In this document: piece by piece, positions 36,226-48,504 of the stretch | Position numbering within the stretch: position 1 is the stretch's first letter | Layout of the letters: every line of letters starts with the position of its first letter | Assembly (NCBI GenBank): GCA_018398765.1 | Contig: JAHBMJ010000182.1 | Coordinates: 2,036 to 54,984 of the forward strand | Source: Chromera velia | Lineage: Eukaryota > Sar > Chromeraceae | DNA length: 52,949 nucleotides | Direction: 5' to 3' | Notes under the pieces: model-generated | What the model was told of the DNA's origin: nothing | What the model saw: only the letters and a program-made list of their open reading frames with translations | The model's database searches: none | Position numbers and translations under genes: made by a program

Positions 36226-37158
36226 CTTGAAGTTTCATTACTGCCATTGCAATACTGCACAAGCTACTGCAAATGCAGTTCGTTAACTAGAGGCTAGGTC
36301 AGAGGTTAGGCGGCAGTCAAGGCGCTTCGCCACCATCATGGGTCCACACCGTCGTAAATAGAAGCGAAGGCCTCGATCTCAGTACGTCAGAAAGCAGCCA
36401 TGATGCAGCAACCACGATTCATGCAGCGAAGGGCACTCGCATGGCCGGAACGCTGGAGTCTGCTTGGCAGACTGCCGGATTGACGAGGATGGGATGAAGC
36501 ATCGATTCTTTCATGCGCATGCATCATGTATTTTTGCATCTTTGTGCAACGTGGGAGCAGCAGCGGTTCACGCCTGACTGGCTTAGCGTTAAACGTCTAT
36601 ACTCTAAGACTCCCGCGCCTGACGGTTACTTCCTTGCACACTCCCTCTGGGGGTAGATCGAGTCTCTTTTTTCCTGCTGGTTGCGTCTTTTGTGGAAAAC
36701 GCGTCTTGCATGAACGGACACACCCACACGCGCGAATGCGTGGAGACGTCGAAAGCACACGACTAGACAGCTCAAGTTCACGCATCGTGCTCTCTGCCTG
36801 CCAGCCGCTCCCACGCACACGCGCACTATCATGTACCTATCATGCACCTACACACGTAGACACGCACCGAAGAATGAAGTCAGCGCACACACAAATGCAA
36901 TTAGAGACCCTGCCCCACCCCCCACGCGCCGCAGCCAACAGACAAAGGAATGAACTAAGCCAGAAAGAGCCCCGCCAAGTTTAGTCAGATGTGCTGGCAG
37001 GGACCCTCATAACATGCACGAATGCACCTGTACTGTACCTTCACTACACTGTCACAAAGAACAGCGACCGCACTTCCGTCTGTTCGCACTCCACGGCTTC
37101 CTTCAGGCCTTCAGGCCCTCCATTTATCAACGCAAAGAAACAAAGAGAAAGGAACTAA
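36226..37158. other. Spacer downstream of the secreted-protein gene
   Basis: No gene recognised. The stretch around 36290-36480 is moderately GC-rich with short inverted motifs. 36700-36900 contains scattered ACAC and CGCG words. The 3' untranslated region of the minus-strand gene ending at 37159 should lie in its right part. Confidence 0.4.
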
Positions 37159-38500
37159 TTACTGGGGGAAGAAGCCCTTAAGGTCCAGGGCGGGGGCGCC
37201 TGGAAGCTTGTCGAGATCCCCGGAGGCACCGGAAAGGTCAACGTCAGCGACGGGGAGACTGCCGAAGTCTGTCGGCAGACCGAAGTCAGAGCCAACGCCG
37301 AGGTCAAGGCTGTCAACACCGGGGATGGCAGCGCCAGACTCGGCACCCGAGAGTCCGGGCATTCCCATGTCAGGCATTCCCATGTCTCCCAGCTTGAATC
37401 CGTCCAGACCGGGGAACTTGAAACCGTCAAGCTTCAGGAAGTCACCGCCGAACATGCCGCCTCCGAGGAGTCCGCCGCTAGAAGACTTGACTGCACACAC
37501 ACGTTACAAGTCAAGTCGCGCAATGAAACGACGAGACACAGGGTTAATAAAAAAAAACCGAGGGAAGAGACCAGAATGCTGTCTAGATTGACTCTTGCTT
37601 CCCTCGAGAGAAAAGCCGTAGAATGTAGGTATTGTCTGAGTACCGTCTTTCTTCTGGTTGAGGCCATCTGAGGGGGGTATCCGACAGTCAGACAGGAAGG
37701 TGCTTCGAGTGACCACACAGACATGCAGGACTAGAGTTAGAGAGGTAGAGACAGCTGGATACTGACCCTTGCAGTCCCCGACGACCTCAACGAACACGGT
37801 GATGGTGGCAGGGGGAGACTCAGAGCTCTTGTCCCTTGCTGCGTACTCCCAGGAGACCTGGAAGGACTCCTTTGTATCAGCTGGAGGGGTGTAGACGAAG
37901 AAGCCAGTCTGCTCATTCCACTCCAGCACGCCTGTGTCGGGTCTGGAGAGGAGAGGGTAGGTAAGGTGGTCCTTGGTTGTGTCGGGGTCGTGGGCCTCTG
38001 CTCTGCCCTGGAGGGCGGGCACGTTCCTGCAGAGAGAGAGAGAGAAGGGATGAGGGAAGTGATCGTACAGAAATTGGTTGTTCACGCCAAACATTGAAGA
38101 GAGACACCGCTTGCGGGTCTGTCTGCCTGCGTGCATGCCTGTGCGATTACAAAGCAGAGGAGGTCTGCTGATTCCGTAAAAGAAAGACTGACTTGGCCGC
38201 ACAGTCGACGTTGAGGGTGAAGGTCAGATCCTTAGCGATCGGTCCGTCGTCTGCAGATGGAGGACACAGGACAGAGGAGGGGAGAGACAGAACAAGTCAG
38301 AAAGGTGGTTCAGCAGCGGAAAAGGAAAAAGAATGGGTTTGCAGAGAGGCTTGCTGCCACGGTATGAAAAGAATACTTGCAGACTGACCTTTGCCGATCA
38401 CCTTGATGGTCACTCTGGCGGTGGCCTTGCAGATCACTCCGTGAACCTCCTTCTGCAAATGCACACATACACACACACACACACACGCACACACACACAC

Positions 38501-38531
<31 letters not shown>

Positions 38532-41500
38532 AGAGCAACAGCACATAGAGCATATGGGTGCAAGAACAGATGTGAAGGCTCAGAGAGAGTTCAGGCTGAA
38601 TACATCAACACATGGATGGATCAACAGTCTGAAGGAGGAGGAAGAAGACATTCGCTTTTCCACTCAGATACCCCGACAGCATTCCCCCCCCCCCTAACAC
38701 CCACGTACCCACCTTTGCAGTGTAGAAGAAGAAGTCAATGCCGACGAAATTCTCTTTCGGGGTGTACTCGAAGTGTCCGTCAGGAGACTTGATGATCACA
38801 GTGCCTGCACACACGCACACTCACATGCAGCCGTTGGAGCGAGGACCAATCAATGCCTGCCGGCTTGCTTATCTGGACCTTCATGCAGTCGTTCATCCTT
38901 TCTTACGTCAGCTTATCCTTCTGCCTATCTGCGGATGGCTTCGAGTGAGGCAGGTCTGCCTTCTGCCTCTGCCCATTCTAGGTTGAGTTGACTGACCGCC
39001 CTCAGCAGTGGTGGGGCTGGTGGCAGAGGGGATGACCTTCCATCCGGGGGGATCGTTGATGAGGACGTTGCCGTTCAGAGGGGTGTCCTCGTGGGTGGCG
39101 AAGAAGTCGTCAACCAGGTCGTGGGCAACCTCTGCATGGATGGATGCGTATGGTAGAACTCGATGAATCAACAGTGGAAAAAGAAGGAAAAAAATAATAA
39201 AAAAACAAAATTCAACTTGGGAGGGTCCTCACATGCAGATGACACAGCAACCTGAACATTCCCTGAGATAAACTGAAAAGTGGACAGACAGGAACGACCA
39301 CCAATGGGAGTATCATGGTCATCTCTTGTCTGTCTCGTGCAATCCTTTCAGACTGACTTGCACAGATTTCGTGGTCGCTCTTCTTGCGCTCCGTGAAGTT
39401 ATTGTTGCTCTTGATGTTGATGATGATCGTCGGGTCGTAGTTCTGAATGTTTCCTCCGGAGTTGCTGATAGCTGCAGAGTCACTATCTCCTCCTGTAGCG
39501 TTAGAGATGGAGTCTCCAGTCTGCACGATTTCATTCAATGAGTGAGTGAGCACACTGCGGCAGTTGATTAGTTCAATGCATGTATGTAGGGAGAGGAAAA
39601 TCCTTCCTGTTACCTTATGTATGGTTCTCTTGACTGAAAGCGAAAAGCCAACTAGGCAGAGAACAGGTCTAAGCAATCCAACAGAACAAGCAGCACTTCT
39701 CTCTCAGAGTCCGGAAAATGGAAAACGGAGTGTCCCTCTCTCCTCTCTCTCTCTGCGCGCGCAAGCGCGCCCCTTTCTCTCTCTCTCTCTCTGTGTACAG
39801 GGACGCTTAAGTGCGTATCGGAGAGGGATACGGAGTGCTTTGCAAGTCCAAAAAGCCTTTTCCTGAGACTACAAAAATATGGGTGTCCGGGGGAGAAGAA
39901 CGGGTTAGTCAGACTGACGTAGGACTTAGAGTTGGAGGTCACGTTGTTGTTTGACTCAGAATTGGACCCAGACTCGGAGACGGAACTGCATCCATCCATC
40001 ATGGACAGGAGGACAGGATTTAAATCTCACATGCTCTCAGAGAATTGGACGGACATGCATTTTGAAATTGAAACACACATTTTCACACTCACTGTCAGAC
40101 TCAAACGAAGGGTAAGACAGAAGTCCGAAAAATATTCGTATGGAACATATGGTTGAACGCATTCAGAGGCTCTGACACAAAAAGAAAGAAGGGCAGATCG
40201 AAAGCTCGCTCCCTTTTTCCACTAAGAGAGAACATCCGCATGTTCAGGCACTGACCCGCTCTCGTTCTCGGAGCTCTGGCCCTGCTCATTCGTTCCCGCA
40301 TTGGTGTTCACGTCTGTGGTATCAACGTTGGTAGTTTGGTTCTGCAATCATCCAACAAAACGAAGGGATACGAAGAGATGAGTATGAGAAGCAAACTTGT
40401 CAGATGGTTGCAAATGGGGGAGCTTTTACGATGGGGGGAAAAAACGGGTCGGCAGAGAGAAAAAGGGCGGAGTCACTTTGCGCGACGAAAAGAAGCAAAA
40501 ATCATGCAGAAAGAAAACCGAGGAGAAGGAATAGCCGCAAAAATTGACCCGACCCACCTGAGCTCCTTCAACAGATCCGGAGATGTCGGCGTCAGTCTCG
40601 ACGACGTTGATGCTGTTCACAGAACCAAAGTTGGACTGCTCGGACGACGTGTTCGTGTTGATCACGGTGGACTGCAGGCAGACAGGAGACGAGTCAGAGC
40701 GAGCACAGTGACGTGAATAATTTACAGCCGATTCTACGGATGAGTTTTCTTTGGGGAGGGTGAGAAGCGGCTTGACATCTTTTTTTTTCTTAAAGTTAAG
40801 ACTTGTTTCTCTCCTTTCCACTCACTCTGTCGGAGGAGTCAGTGAGGTCCAAGGCGTTGTCGTTGACACCAGTGACGTTGTTCTGACTTGAGGACCCGGT
40901 GGTCACGTCGGGGTTCAGTTCGATTTCGTTGGTGTCCTGCAGGCAAGGTGAGGCAAGAGACATTGAAAGGGAGTGGGTGAAAACAATGACAGTGATGACC
41001 TGGGGGAGAGCATTCTGCTGTGCAACTGGCAGGAGAAAGGCGCTAAGCAAAATGGTGGACCAGTAGAGACCAAGCGAAGAACATTTTTGTCGCTGTAGCT
41101 GGGCAGCTGACTGACTGACTGACTGACCTGCACGTCAACATCGGATCCGGACTGGGAGCCACTGGTGACGGTGGTGTCGAGGGTGGTCTTACTGGAGGCG
41201 TCGACCTCGTTGGTGTTAGTGCCGTTGACGGACCCGGAGACATCGTTGTCGTTGGAGCTGTCGTTGTCCAACTGCATGCAGAGAAATAAAACAGGAAGCA
41301 AAATACAGGGAGAGAAAAGAATGAACGCCAGGCACCTAACGAACAAAATCTCGAGCGTACGCACTCTTCCAAACAAGAAATGCGGGTCAACATGGGCATG
41401 CAAAAGGGAAGGGAAGTGTCTTTGAAACGAAACGAAACGACGTGCACCTCTGAGTCTACTGTCCTGAGGAAGGAAAAAAACTCCGGGAAGGCAATGAGAC

Positions 41501-42425
41501 CGGGTTCTCGAACAAACACTTTCTCGTCTGACCGACAGACCGTGGCGTTGAGAGAAGACCCAGAAGAGGTCGAGGCAGTGTTGCTGCCCTCGATAGACCC
41601 AGTGTTGCTCTGGACGGCTGTGTTGTTGTTGTTGGCATTCACATTCTGCAGCAGACGAAAGGGGAAATGAGGAGAAGGGTGGGGTTCAGGAGCATTCCAC
41701 ATAAGAGGGCCAGAGCAAGGAAAACGAACAAACCAAAGCTTGCAGCGGCAGCGCGATCCTTTGAAAAAGATAAACATTTTTTCTGAATATGTGAGACGGA
41801 GACCGTTCTCGTTTCGCTGTTTCTCTTTTCTTGCTTGCCTCAGAGGTGTGTGCGTGTGTGCCCAAGTGTGTTCGCTCGCAAGTGAATCAATCAACTGACT
41901 GTATCGGAGTTGTCCTCCAGAGTGACGTTATTGGCATTCGATCCGTCGACATCGTTGGAGCTGTCGATGGTCGAGTTCACGTTGCCAACAACCCCGTTGG
42001 TGTTCTCGTCCTGCAGGACAGCGTCAATGTATGATGATTTGACTTCTGAATACGATCACTTTATCAAACACAGAGAGTGTGTGGAGAGCTCGCGAGAGAT
42101 CTTTGTTGTCGCGAAGGATGCACAGGAGGAAGAGAAACGGGCCTTGTGACCGAGACCCATGGTTATCCACGGTGAAATGAGAAGGATTGTGGATCTACGT
42201 GTGTAGGTGTCTGTCTGTCTCGACTGACGTAAACATCAACGTCACTTCCGGCGTTGGAGGTGCTGTTGATGCCAGCCTTGAAGTCGTTGTCACTGGAGGT
42301 GTCGACCTCGTTCTGGTTCACACCCACGGAGGTTGCGTTGTTGCTGTTGATGTTGGTGCTGTTGTTGCCCACCTGAAAGACGTGAGGACGGAAAATCGGG
42401 GTGGTACACTCACAGACAAAGTCGC

Positions 42426-42463
<38 letters not shown>

Positions 42464-44515
42464 TGCACGCACACACGGAGATACTCATTGATTCGGTCAC
42501 TCACTTACTCACTCACACACACGCGCTTCGGAAAGGCACAGAAGCAGACTTTCAGGACCAGCTTTTGAGCATAGTGGGATGCACCAAAAAAGACAAGAAC
42601 CAGTCAAAACAGGTGACGAGACCGAAGAGACAACGCAGCACTGACATCAGCATCCACAGTGCCGTCAGCAGTGGAGCCTCCCGTCCTGACGTCATTGGGA
42701 CCGTTCTGGGCACTCACATCCGTAGTGACGGGACCGGTGTTGGAGTAGGCGTCGGAGTCACCTGCAGGCATGCATGCGTGTTCATGTACAGACACAGTGG
42801 GAGAACCGAGGGGGAAACCTGAATATGATACTCAGACAAACCGAAGCCAGAAAGTAAGCGGAAGAAATGGCAGGCAGGCACGAGACCAGGCTGGAGAGAA
42901 AGCTGACGTACCGGTGACAGAGGTCGAGTTGATGGGTCCAATGTTGTTCTCCAGGTCCTGCTCTCCCGTCCTTGTGGATACGGCACCGGTGGAGACGTCG
43001 TTCTCGTTGTTGCCCACCTGCACGTCTCCATCCATACATTCCCTCAGAGAGTTGCGTCGAACAGGTAGAAGGAAGGGAAAAGAAAAAAAGTGGAAACCCA
43101 AGAGGGGCACAGAGCGTCTCCTCGAGGAAAGACCGAGAAAGAAGAAGTTGCAGAAAGAGAATGTCCAGTATGAACAACTGAAGCACCGTGCAGGAAAAAC
43201 GAAAGGGTTTTTTACAAACGGGCTTCCGGCTGACCGAGGGGTTGGAGGTGGATGAGGAAGAGGAGCTGGATCCATCGTCGCCTGTGGAGGACTGCAGAAG
43301 GAAGAAGAAGGGAAGAGCGAGGGGGTTGGAATATTCAAGCAAAGACTTCAAGAGAGACTGACAGGGCAGGGGAACAAGAAAACAAGTTTTTCAGTGAGGT
43401 CAAAGAGCAGAAACAGGGAACATGCGGGAAGAGCATGAGCAAGAAACGAAACATTTGACCTACAGAGGCGGAGTCATCCCCTCCAGCGAAGGCAGAGACA
43501 GAGACGGCAGGAGGTCCGGGCACCTTGAACTTGGCTCCACACTCAGCAACGACCTTCAAGTACTGGGGGTCTGCATCGATGACACAAAGAGGGGGGTGGG
43601 GTAGGCGTACAGGAGTTACGTCAACAGTTGCAAAAAGAAGAGCAACCGGAAACAAAAAGAAAGAAGCAGGCATTCCGCAGCCGCATACAAGCCGGCCCAG
43701 ACACGAAGACAGCAGAAGGCTCCACGGAGTATGAAAGGGCAAACAGGCAACCTGACTGACCCTTGGGCTTGCCAACAAAGTCGACATCGAGGACGATGAG
43801 CCAGTTGTGGTCGAAGAGCTCGTAGTGGAAGACGGGGAGGAAGAAGGCAACGTGCTTGTCAAGTTTGTCGAGCTTGTAGAAGTAGTCGACAGGGTACGGC
43901 TGGTTGTCAGGCTTGTCGCGTTCGTTGTTCTGCTCGATCTGGAAGTAGACAGACTTCGCGAGCATCTCCAGGGGCTGCAGTACAGTGCAAACAGGGCAGA
44001 GAAGAATGCATACGGGGAGATATGTAAAAGGGGATCCAATATGCATGCAACCATTACGCTTCGTCTAGGAAGACCAAAGGGCTCAAGACAGATAGATGGA
44101 GGCAGAGACTACCACTTGTCGGACAGAAAGAGACCCAAAAGAGTGAACAGAAGGAGAGCGAAACGAAAAACGCACTGACAGTGGTCTTCTCGGGGATGTA
44201 CCACCAGTCCTTGTGCTCAGTCTTGTTCTCGGGCTGGTTCAAGGCGACGGCATAGGGAAGGATTTCGTGGACGGCGTTGAAGTCGGTGGGTCCGAACCTG
44301 AGGGGGGTGAGGTGGGTAGGGTGTGGAGAGAGAGAGAGTTTCATCTTCTGTCCTGCTTTCACAAAAACAGGTCACGGAAGAAGACAGAGCAAAAATGCGA
44401 GCAGGAGCATAAAAAAAGAGGGAGGCTGAAACGACTGCATTCTGAGAGAAAGTAAATTAGAGCACTTCACACAAGAGAGTTTGACACACACACACACACA
44501 CACACACATTTGACA

Positions 44516-44563
<48 letters not shown>

Positions 44564-45969
44564 CAGAGGGAGGAGAGAGAGACTCACCCAGACTCGAAGG
44601 TCACAGTGTGTCCGTAGAGGGAGGAGGACTTGTGTTGGAGGACTCTCTTCCAGGAGACGCTCTTCTTGAGGAAGTAGTAGGGGTTCTCCATGAACTGCAT
44701 CGTCTTGTTGGCGACCTGCATGCACTCGTTTGGGCAGGAAGAAGGAAGGAAAGCAAGAATTTGAACGAGAACGATCAAACGTCAAGTCAGTAGAGGGAGA
44801 AGGGGAAAGAAGAATGAAGAAAAGAGACTCCATGCAAAACGTCTTCAAAGACCCCCCATCGTCTTGCCTGGGCGACATAAGATCTGTTGCGACAGCATAA
44901 GCAAAGACGAGCACAAATTGACTGACTGACTAACTGACTGACTGACTGACTGACGTCAGGGAAGGCGGGGTCGTTGACCAGGGCAGAGGGGATCGCCTCG
45001 ACTCCCAGAAGAAGCTTCGGGTGGGGATCCGCTGCCTTGATCTGGTGAGACCCGTAGTAGTCTGTCCAGTCGCTCTTCTGCACACACACATGCACACACA
45101 GGGGGGAGGGGGAGGGGAGCAATAGGTACGGCGGTGTAGACAGGATGCTATAACAGGAGGGTCAACCAGGGGTAGGCGTACACAAGAAAACACAACAGGC
45201 AACGATAATCGTCTTCGCAAAGCAAACAAGGTCAGTCACTTCGCCACCAAAATCGGCTACAGCAATACAAAGAGTGGAAAGCCCCCCGACTCACGTAGCT
45301 GCCGCTCTTGTCATAGTAAGCAGAGGGGAAGAAGCCCGGCTGCTGAGCGAAGTCGCACCCCAAGTAGTCGTTAGGGAAGGGGATGTGATCCCACGACTTG
45401 TAGTGTGTTGCTCCGTACAGCTTCGGGATATACGGAAACTTTCCCTTTGAGGGGAGATCGACGCAGGTTCCGTTATCCCGATCCCAGCCGAAGGGACCAG
45501 TCTGGAGCGCACCGTTAGCGAGAAAGTCGTTGCCGAAGGCAGGAGAGGTGAAATCGTACTCGGGGGGGTCGCCGTTTTCATTGAGAACAGCGTTCCACTC
45601 TTGCTCCGCGCTGCTGTCACACACATCAGCAAAAACAGCGGCGTCAGATCCAGTTGCCTCCAGACAGTTGGAGCTGGCCTTGTTCACGATGTTTACAGTG
45701 CCATTCTCGGCGGGGACAAAGAGCCATTCGAAGGCCTCTTGAGGACCGTCGGCAATTTGCCCGAGGCCTGTGGGTTGGGGAGCATCAGCCGCGGGATCTG
45801 CGAAGAGCCCCAAAGTTGGGTCTGCCTCCGAAGCAAGTACGAAGGAGCAAGAAGTTCCATTTACAGTGGCAAGCTCAAAGAAGGCCTCTGCCTGCTCTTG
45901 GGTGGGGAAGTCGGAAGCCGACGCGAGGACCGCGCCGAGCCCGAACAACAGGTTCCGACTTCGCATCAT
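37159..45969 (-). CDS. Secreted 1,217-residue protein: ricin-B-like start, Asn/Ser/Thr-rich repeat array, cadherin/Ig-like domains
   Basis: 25 exons: 45969-45295, 45077-44955, 44715-44588, 44297-44180, 43974-43761, 43570-43464, 43291-43235, 43017-42912, 42761-42646, 42372-42229, 42010-41900, 41645-41541, 41271-41128, 40936-40826, 40671-40558, 40341-40256, 39985-39919, 39520-39358, 39131-38997, 38804-38713, 38452-38389, 38250-38193, 38026-37767, 37667-37644, 37490-37159. They sum to 3,654 nt in phase. A signal peptide covers about residues 1-19. Residues about 80-130 (CLEATG, then EQEW) resemble half a ricin-B trefoil. Residues 456-895 are Asn/Ser/Thr/Asp-rich with many N-x-S/T sites. Residues 897-1000 and 995-1099 resemble cadherin-like beta-sandwiches (GHFEYTPKENFVGIDFFFYT; FFVYTPPADT). 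The tail is rich in GMP/GLP. A cell-surface, wall or matrix glycoprotein is the likely role, by inference. Exact family unknown. Confidence 0.85.
38464..38531. repeat. CA repeat in secreted-protein intron
   Basis: CA units broken by CG, immediately upstream (minus strand) of the exon at 38452-38389. Confidence 0.8.
44484..44562. repeat. CA then GA microsatellite in secreted-protein intron
   Basis: Two CA arrays and one GA array lie downstream (minus strand) of the exon ending at 44588. Confidence 0.8.
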
Positions 45970-46213
45970 GTTGCACGATTCACGTGTTGTTCAAGATCAC
46001 CAAATGGTTGTTTCCCTTGCGACACAACTCCCGTGAGTCGAGAATTCTGTCGTTCCCGAAGAAAGTTTGTCTTGTCTGCTGTTAGTGACCTTCCTCGGAA
46101 GTCTGGAAAGCTGCATAAGAAGGAGAGGCTGAATGCAATCGATCAAAGATCGAGTTCGATCGATCTAGATATGCATGCATGCAGCTAGCCGATTATGATT
46201 AATTGATTATATA

Positions 46214-46310
46214 TATGCCGTGGTCCCCGGCCATGGTATATCTGTTAAGGCCCTTATAGCCCACGTGCCGTGGCCCCCGGCCATGGTATCTGTTAAGGCC
46301 CTTAGCCGCA
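46214..46310. repeat. Imperfect direct repeat of about 50 bp
   Basis: The block GCCGTGGTCCCCGGCCATGG followed by TAT, CTGTTAAGGCCCTTA occurs near 46217 and again near 46267. A related AAGGCCCTTAAGCCC word appears near 1188. Its role is unknown. It sits between the start of the secreted-protein gene and the retroelement remnant. Confidence 0.6.
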
Positions 46311-46497
46311 CCTATGGAAAAAAAAAGTCGAATTACCAATAAATCGGGTTACATTTGCCTTTCGGGACCCGCTTTCCAGGGCTGTACAGCGCGTGGCGAA
46401 CATGCATGCACCTTTTGTCTAACCTTGATATATCGGTACATATATTAATATGCGGTATGCATGAAAAAACCCTCAATCATCATATGCAAAAACACAC

Positions 46498-47720
46498 ATG
46501 CATAGAGAGGAATTGTACGTAGATTCGATCATCTGTATAGTTTTTAAGGAAGGCGATAAAACATACTGCGATGCCTTTCTGTTGTCACTTAGAAAGTTCG
46601 TCGCGAAGGTGAAGGCAGAATCTCGACACGAATATATTATTCTGCCGAAGTTCCGTCCTTTCTGTAAGAAGGAGGCTGGGGGGGCATGTGGAGAGGCATG
46701 GGTGTCACGCAAACAATATATGAAGCCTGCTGCCTTCTTGTCCTCTCACAACAGATTCGCAGATGCCATCTCATACCCTATTGATGTCCTACCGGAAATC
46801 GTTAACCTTGATTTTCGTACTAATCTGATTCATGTTCATGGACGACTGATTCGACAGAAGGAAGGCTTCCCTCAGGGGAGCCTATGCTCTCCTGGGGGGG
46901 CGAGATTCTTTGCAGCCTGGCAAGAGTTCTCGGTTGCTGATTCTTTCTCTGTTTTATCTTGGGAAGACAGGTCATGGTTTGGTGCATGATATATGGATGA
47001 CCGCTCTCTTTTTGTTCATTTTCCTGGCTGTGCTTCTTCTGATGTAATGAGTTTTCAGGACGGGAGCCCTCCTGCTTTACTTTTACAGAAAGATCTTTAC
47101 AGTCCTGAATGTATCTTAGAAAGGCAGGGAGGCTCCACGGTGCTGGGGCTTTGGATTTTCTTTCTCCAACAGACACTCTCTGTTTTGCTTTTTGCAGCTA
47201 CAAACCCTAATCGGGATACTCTCGTCGAATGGTATCATAACCTGTGTGTTTTTTCCTTTTTTTGCCTCCATGATTTCGATAATGCTCTCTCATTCCCTCT
47301 CTTCCCTACCCTAAAGAGAGTTAGATTCATCCATGGCTTTTCTTGCATTTCTCGGTTGCAGGGAATGATTAGACAGATGAGTTCGAATGTATTACGTTCC
47401 TTGCTTTCCTGTAATGCCCCTGCTCGTGTTCTTATTGATGAACTGACTTTTCTTTTTCTTGAATGCTTTCTCCTTCATTGGCCTTTTCAAGAAAGGTTTT
47501 TTCTGATGTCATTGCTCGTTCGAGGAGTCCTTCGTTGATCGCATTATGGAATGAAAGGACTTTCTTTCTTTTTACTATTCTTGGTTGATTTTGTTACATT
47601 CCCTCCTTTGATGATTAATCTTCTTATGTTCTTTCCTGCTTATACAATTGAGTGCACTATTCACCTGCTGGAAGCGATAGACAAAAGACAGCAGCAAAGG
47701 GGAAAGGGGGGTCGCGCGCG
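46498..47720 (+). pseudogene. 5'-truncated Penelope-like reverse transcriptase copy
   Basis: The reading frame from 46498 aligns with the reverse transcriptase of the longer element at 49.7-52.9 kb from just after its motif A. It contains GFPQGSLCSPGGA (motif B) and YMDD (46990-47001, motif C). A TGA at 46987-46989 interrupts the frame directly before YMDD, where the other copy has an Arg codon, consistent with a CGA to TGA change. The frame ends at 47538 after a frameshift: a second frame downstream still matches the other copy's C-terminus (SLIALWNERTF against DLIEGWLNEIAF). The endonuclease and the first half of the reverse transcriptase are missing, as expected from incomplete target-primed reverse transcription. 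The copy is not functional as read. Confidence 0.8.
47671..47720 (+). other. Conserved 3' tail block of the retroelement, copy 1
   Basis: GAAGCGATAGACAAAAGACA followed by a purine stretch and GGGGGGTCGCGCG matches, in the element's sense orientation, the block at 49648-49600 downstream of the second reverse transcriptase. It is non-coding in both copies, so it is probably part of the element's 3' untranslated region, possibly the site recognised by the reverse transcriptase. Confidence 0.7.
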
Positions 47721-48500
47721 TCGGTTCTCATGCCTTGTCCTGTACTTCTCGATTGATCAGATGTTACATTCTTGGAGTCAGTCCGTCTGATATTGCATGT
47801 ACAGTTCCGGTGTGTCAGCACCATTGTATATACAATCAGACCCGTGACTTCTCATGAATGATGCGCGTGTAGAAGGTGCATACATTAATTATTCACCTTT
47901 TTTTTTCGGCGTCCCTACCCGGATCGCAAAAAAGTGGAATTTTTTGCATGCACTCTTTTTGTTCGATTATTTGACTTACCCAGAAGTGAGAGCATGCCGT
48001 CATATTGACCAATCTTGGAGATGGTGATTTCGGTAGAGTCCACCGTCGGTCTCTTAGCAAACAGTACGTGCATAGCAGGACTGTCTCGGCTGTTGGAAAA
48101 GAACTAATTATACTAGAACATTCTTATACTGTCTAAGTGAAGCTGTTCTGAATTGTTCCATTGTTTGACTATGCTAGACTATGCTACCAAGCTCAGTGGT
48201 AAGTTAAGACATGCTGCCTTACAGAGTCAGGAGTAAGCCATACCACGACTGGGTACGTTTGACAAAGAGGAAAAACGGTTAATTTGATCTGCAGGAATCT
48301 CTTTTTGTCCGTCTTCTTTCTCTCTACTTAGCCCCTCTTATCGTTCTTTAGCACCTAGTTTCTCGACTTCCTTCTACCTCCACTTGAGGATTTGGAATAC
48401 AAAATACTGTCTATATATAGTGTGTGTCGTTGTAGATGCTGTAGTATTCGCTTTGAAATGTTGTGAAGAGGCTCACCGCGTATGGGTCCAGCGCTTGGTG
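47721..48500. other. Spacer, no gene seen
   Basis: AT-rich DNA between the truncated retroelement and the minisatellite. The first 100-200 bases may still be a decayed retroelement tail. No recognisable coding or RNA gene. Confidence 0.4.
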
Positions 48501-48504
48501 AGTT

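Noticed and set aside
37913-38563. Several short overlapping frames on both strands around CA repeats
   Set aside because: They are simple-repeat translations or read-through of introns; the supported exons in this area belong to the minus-strand secreted protein.
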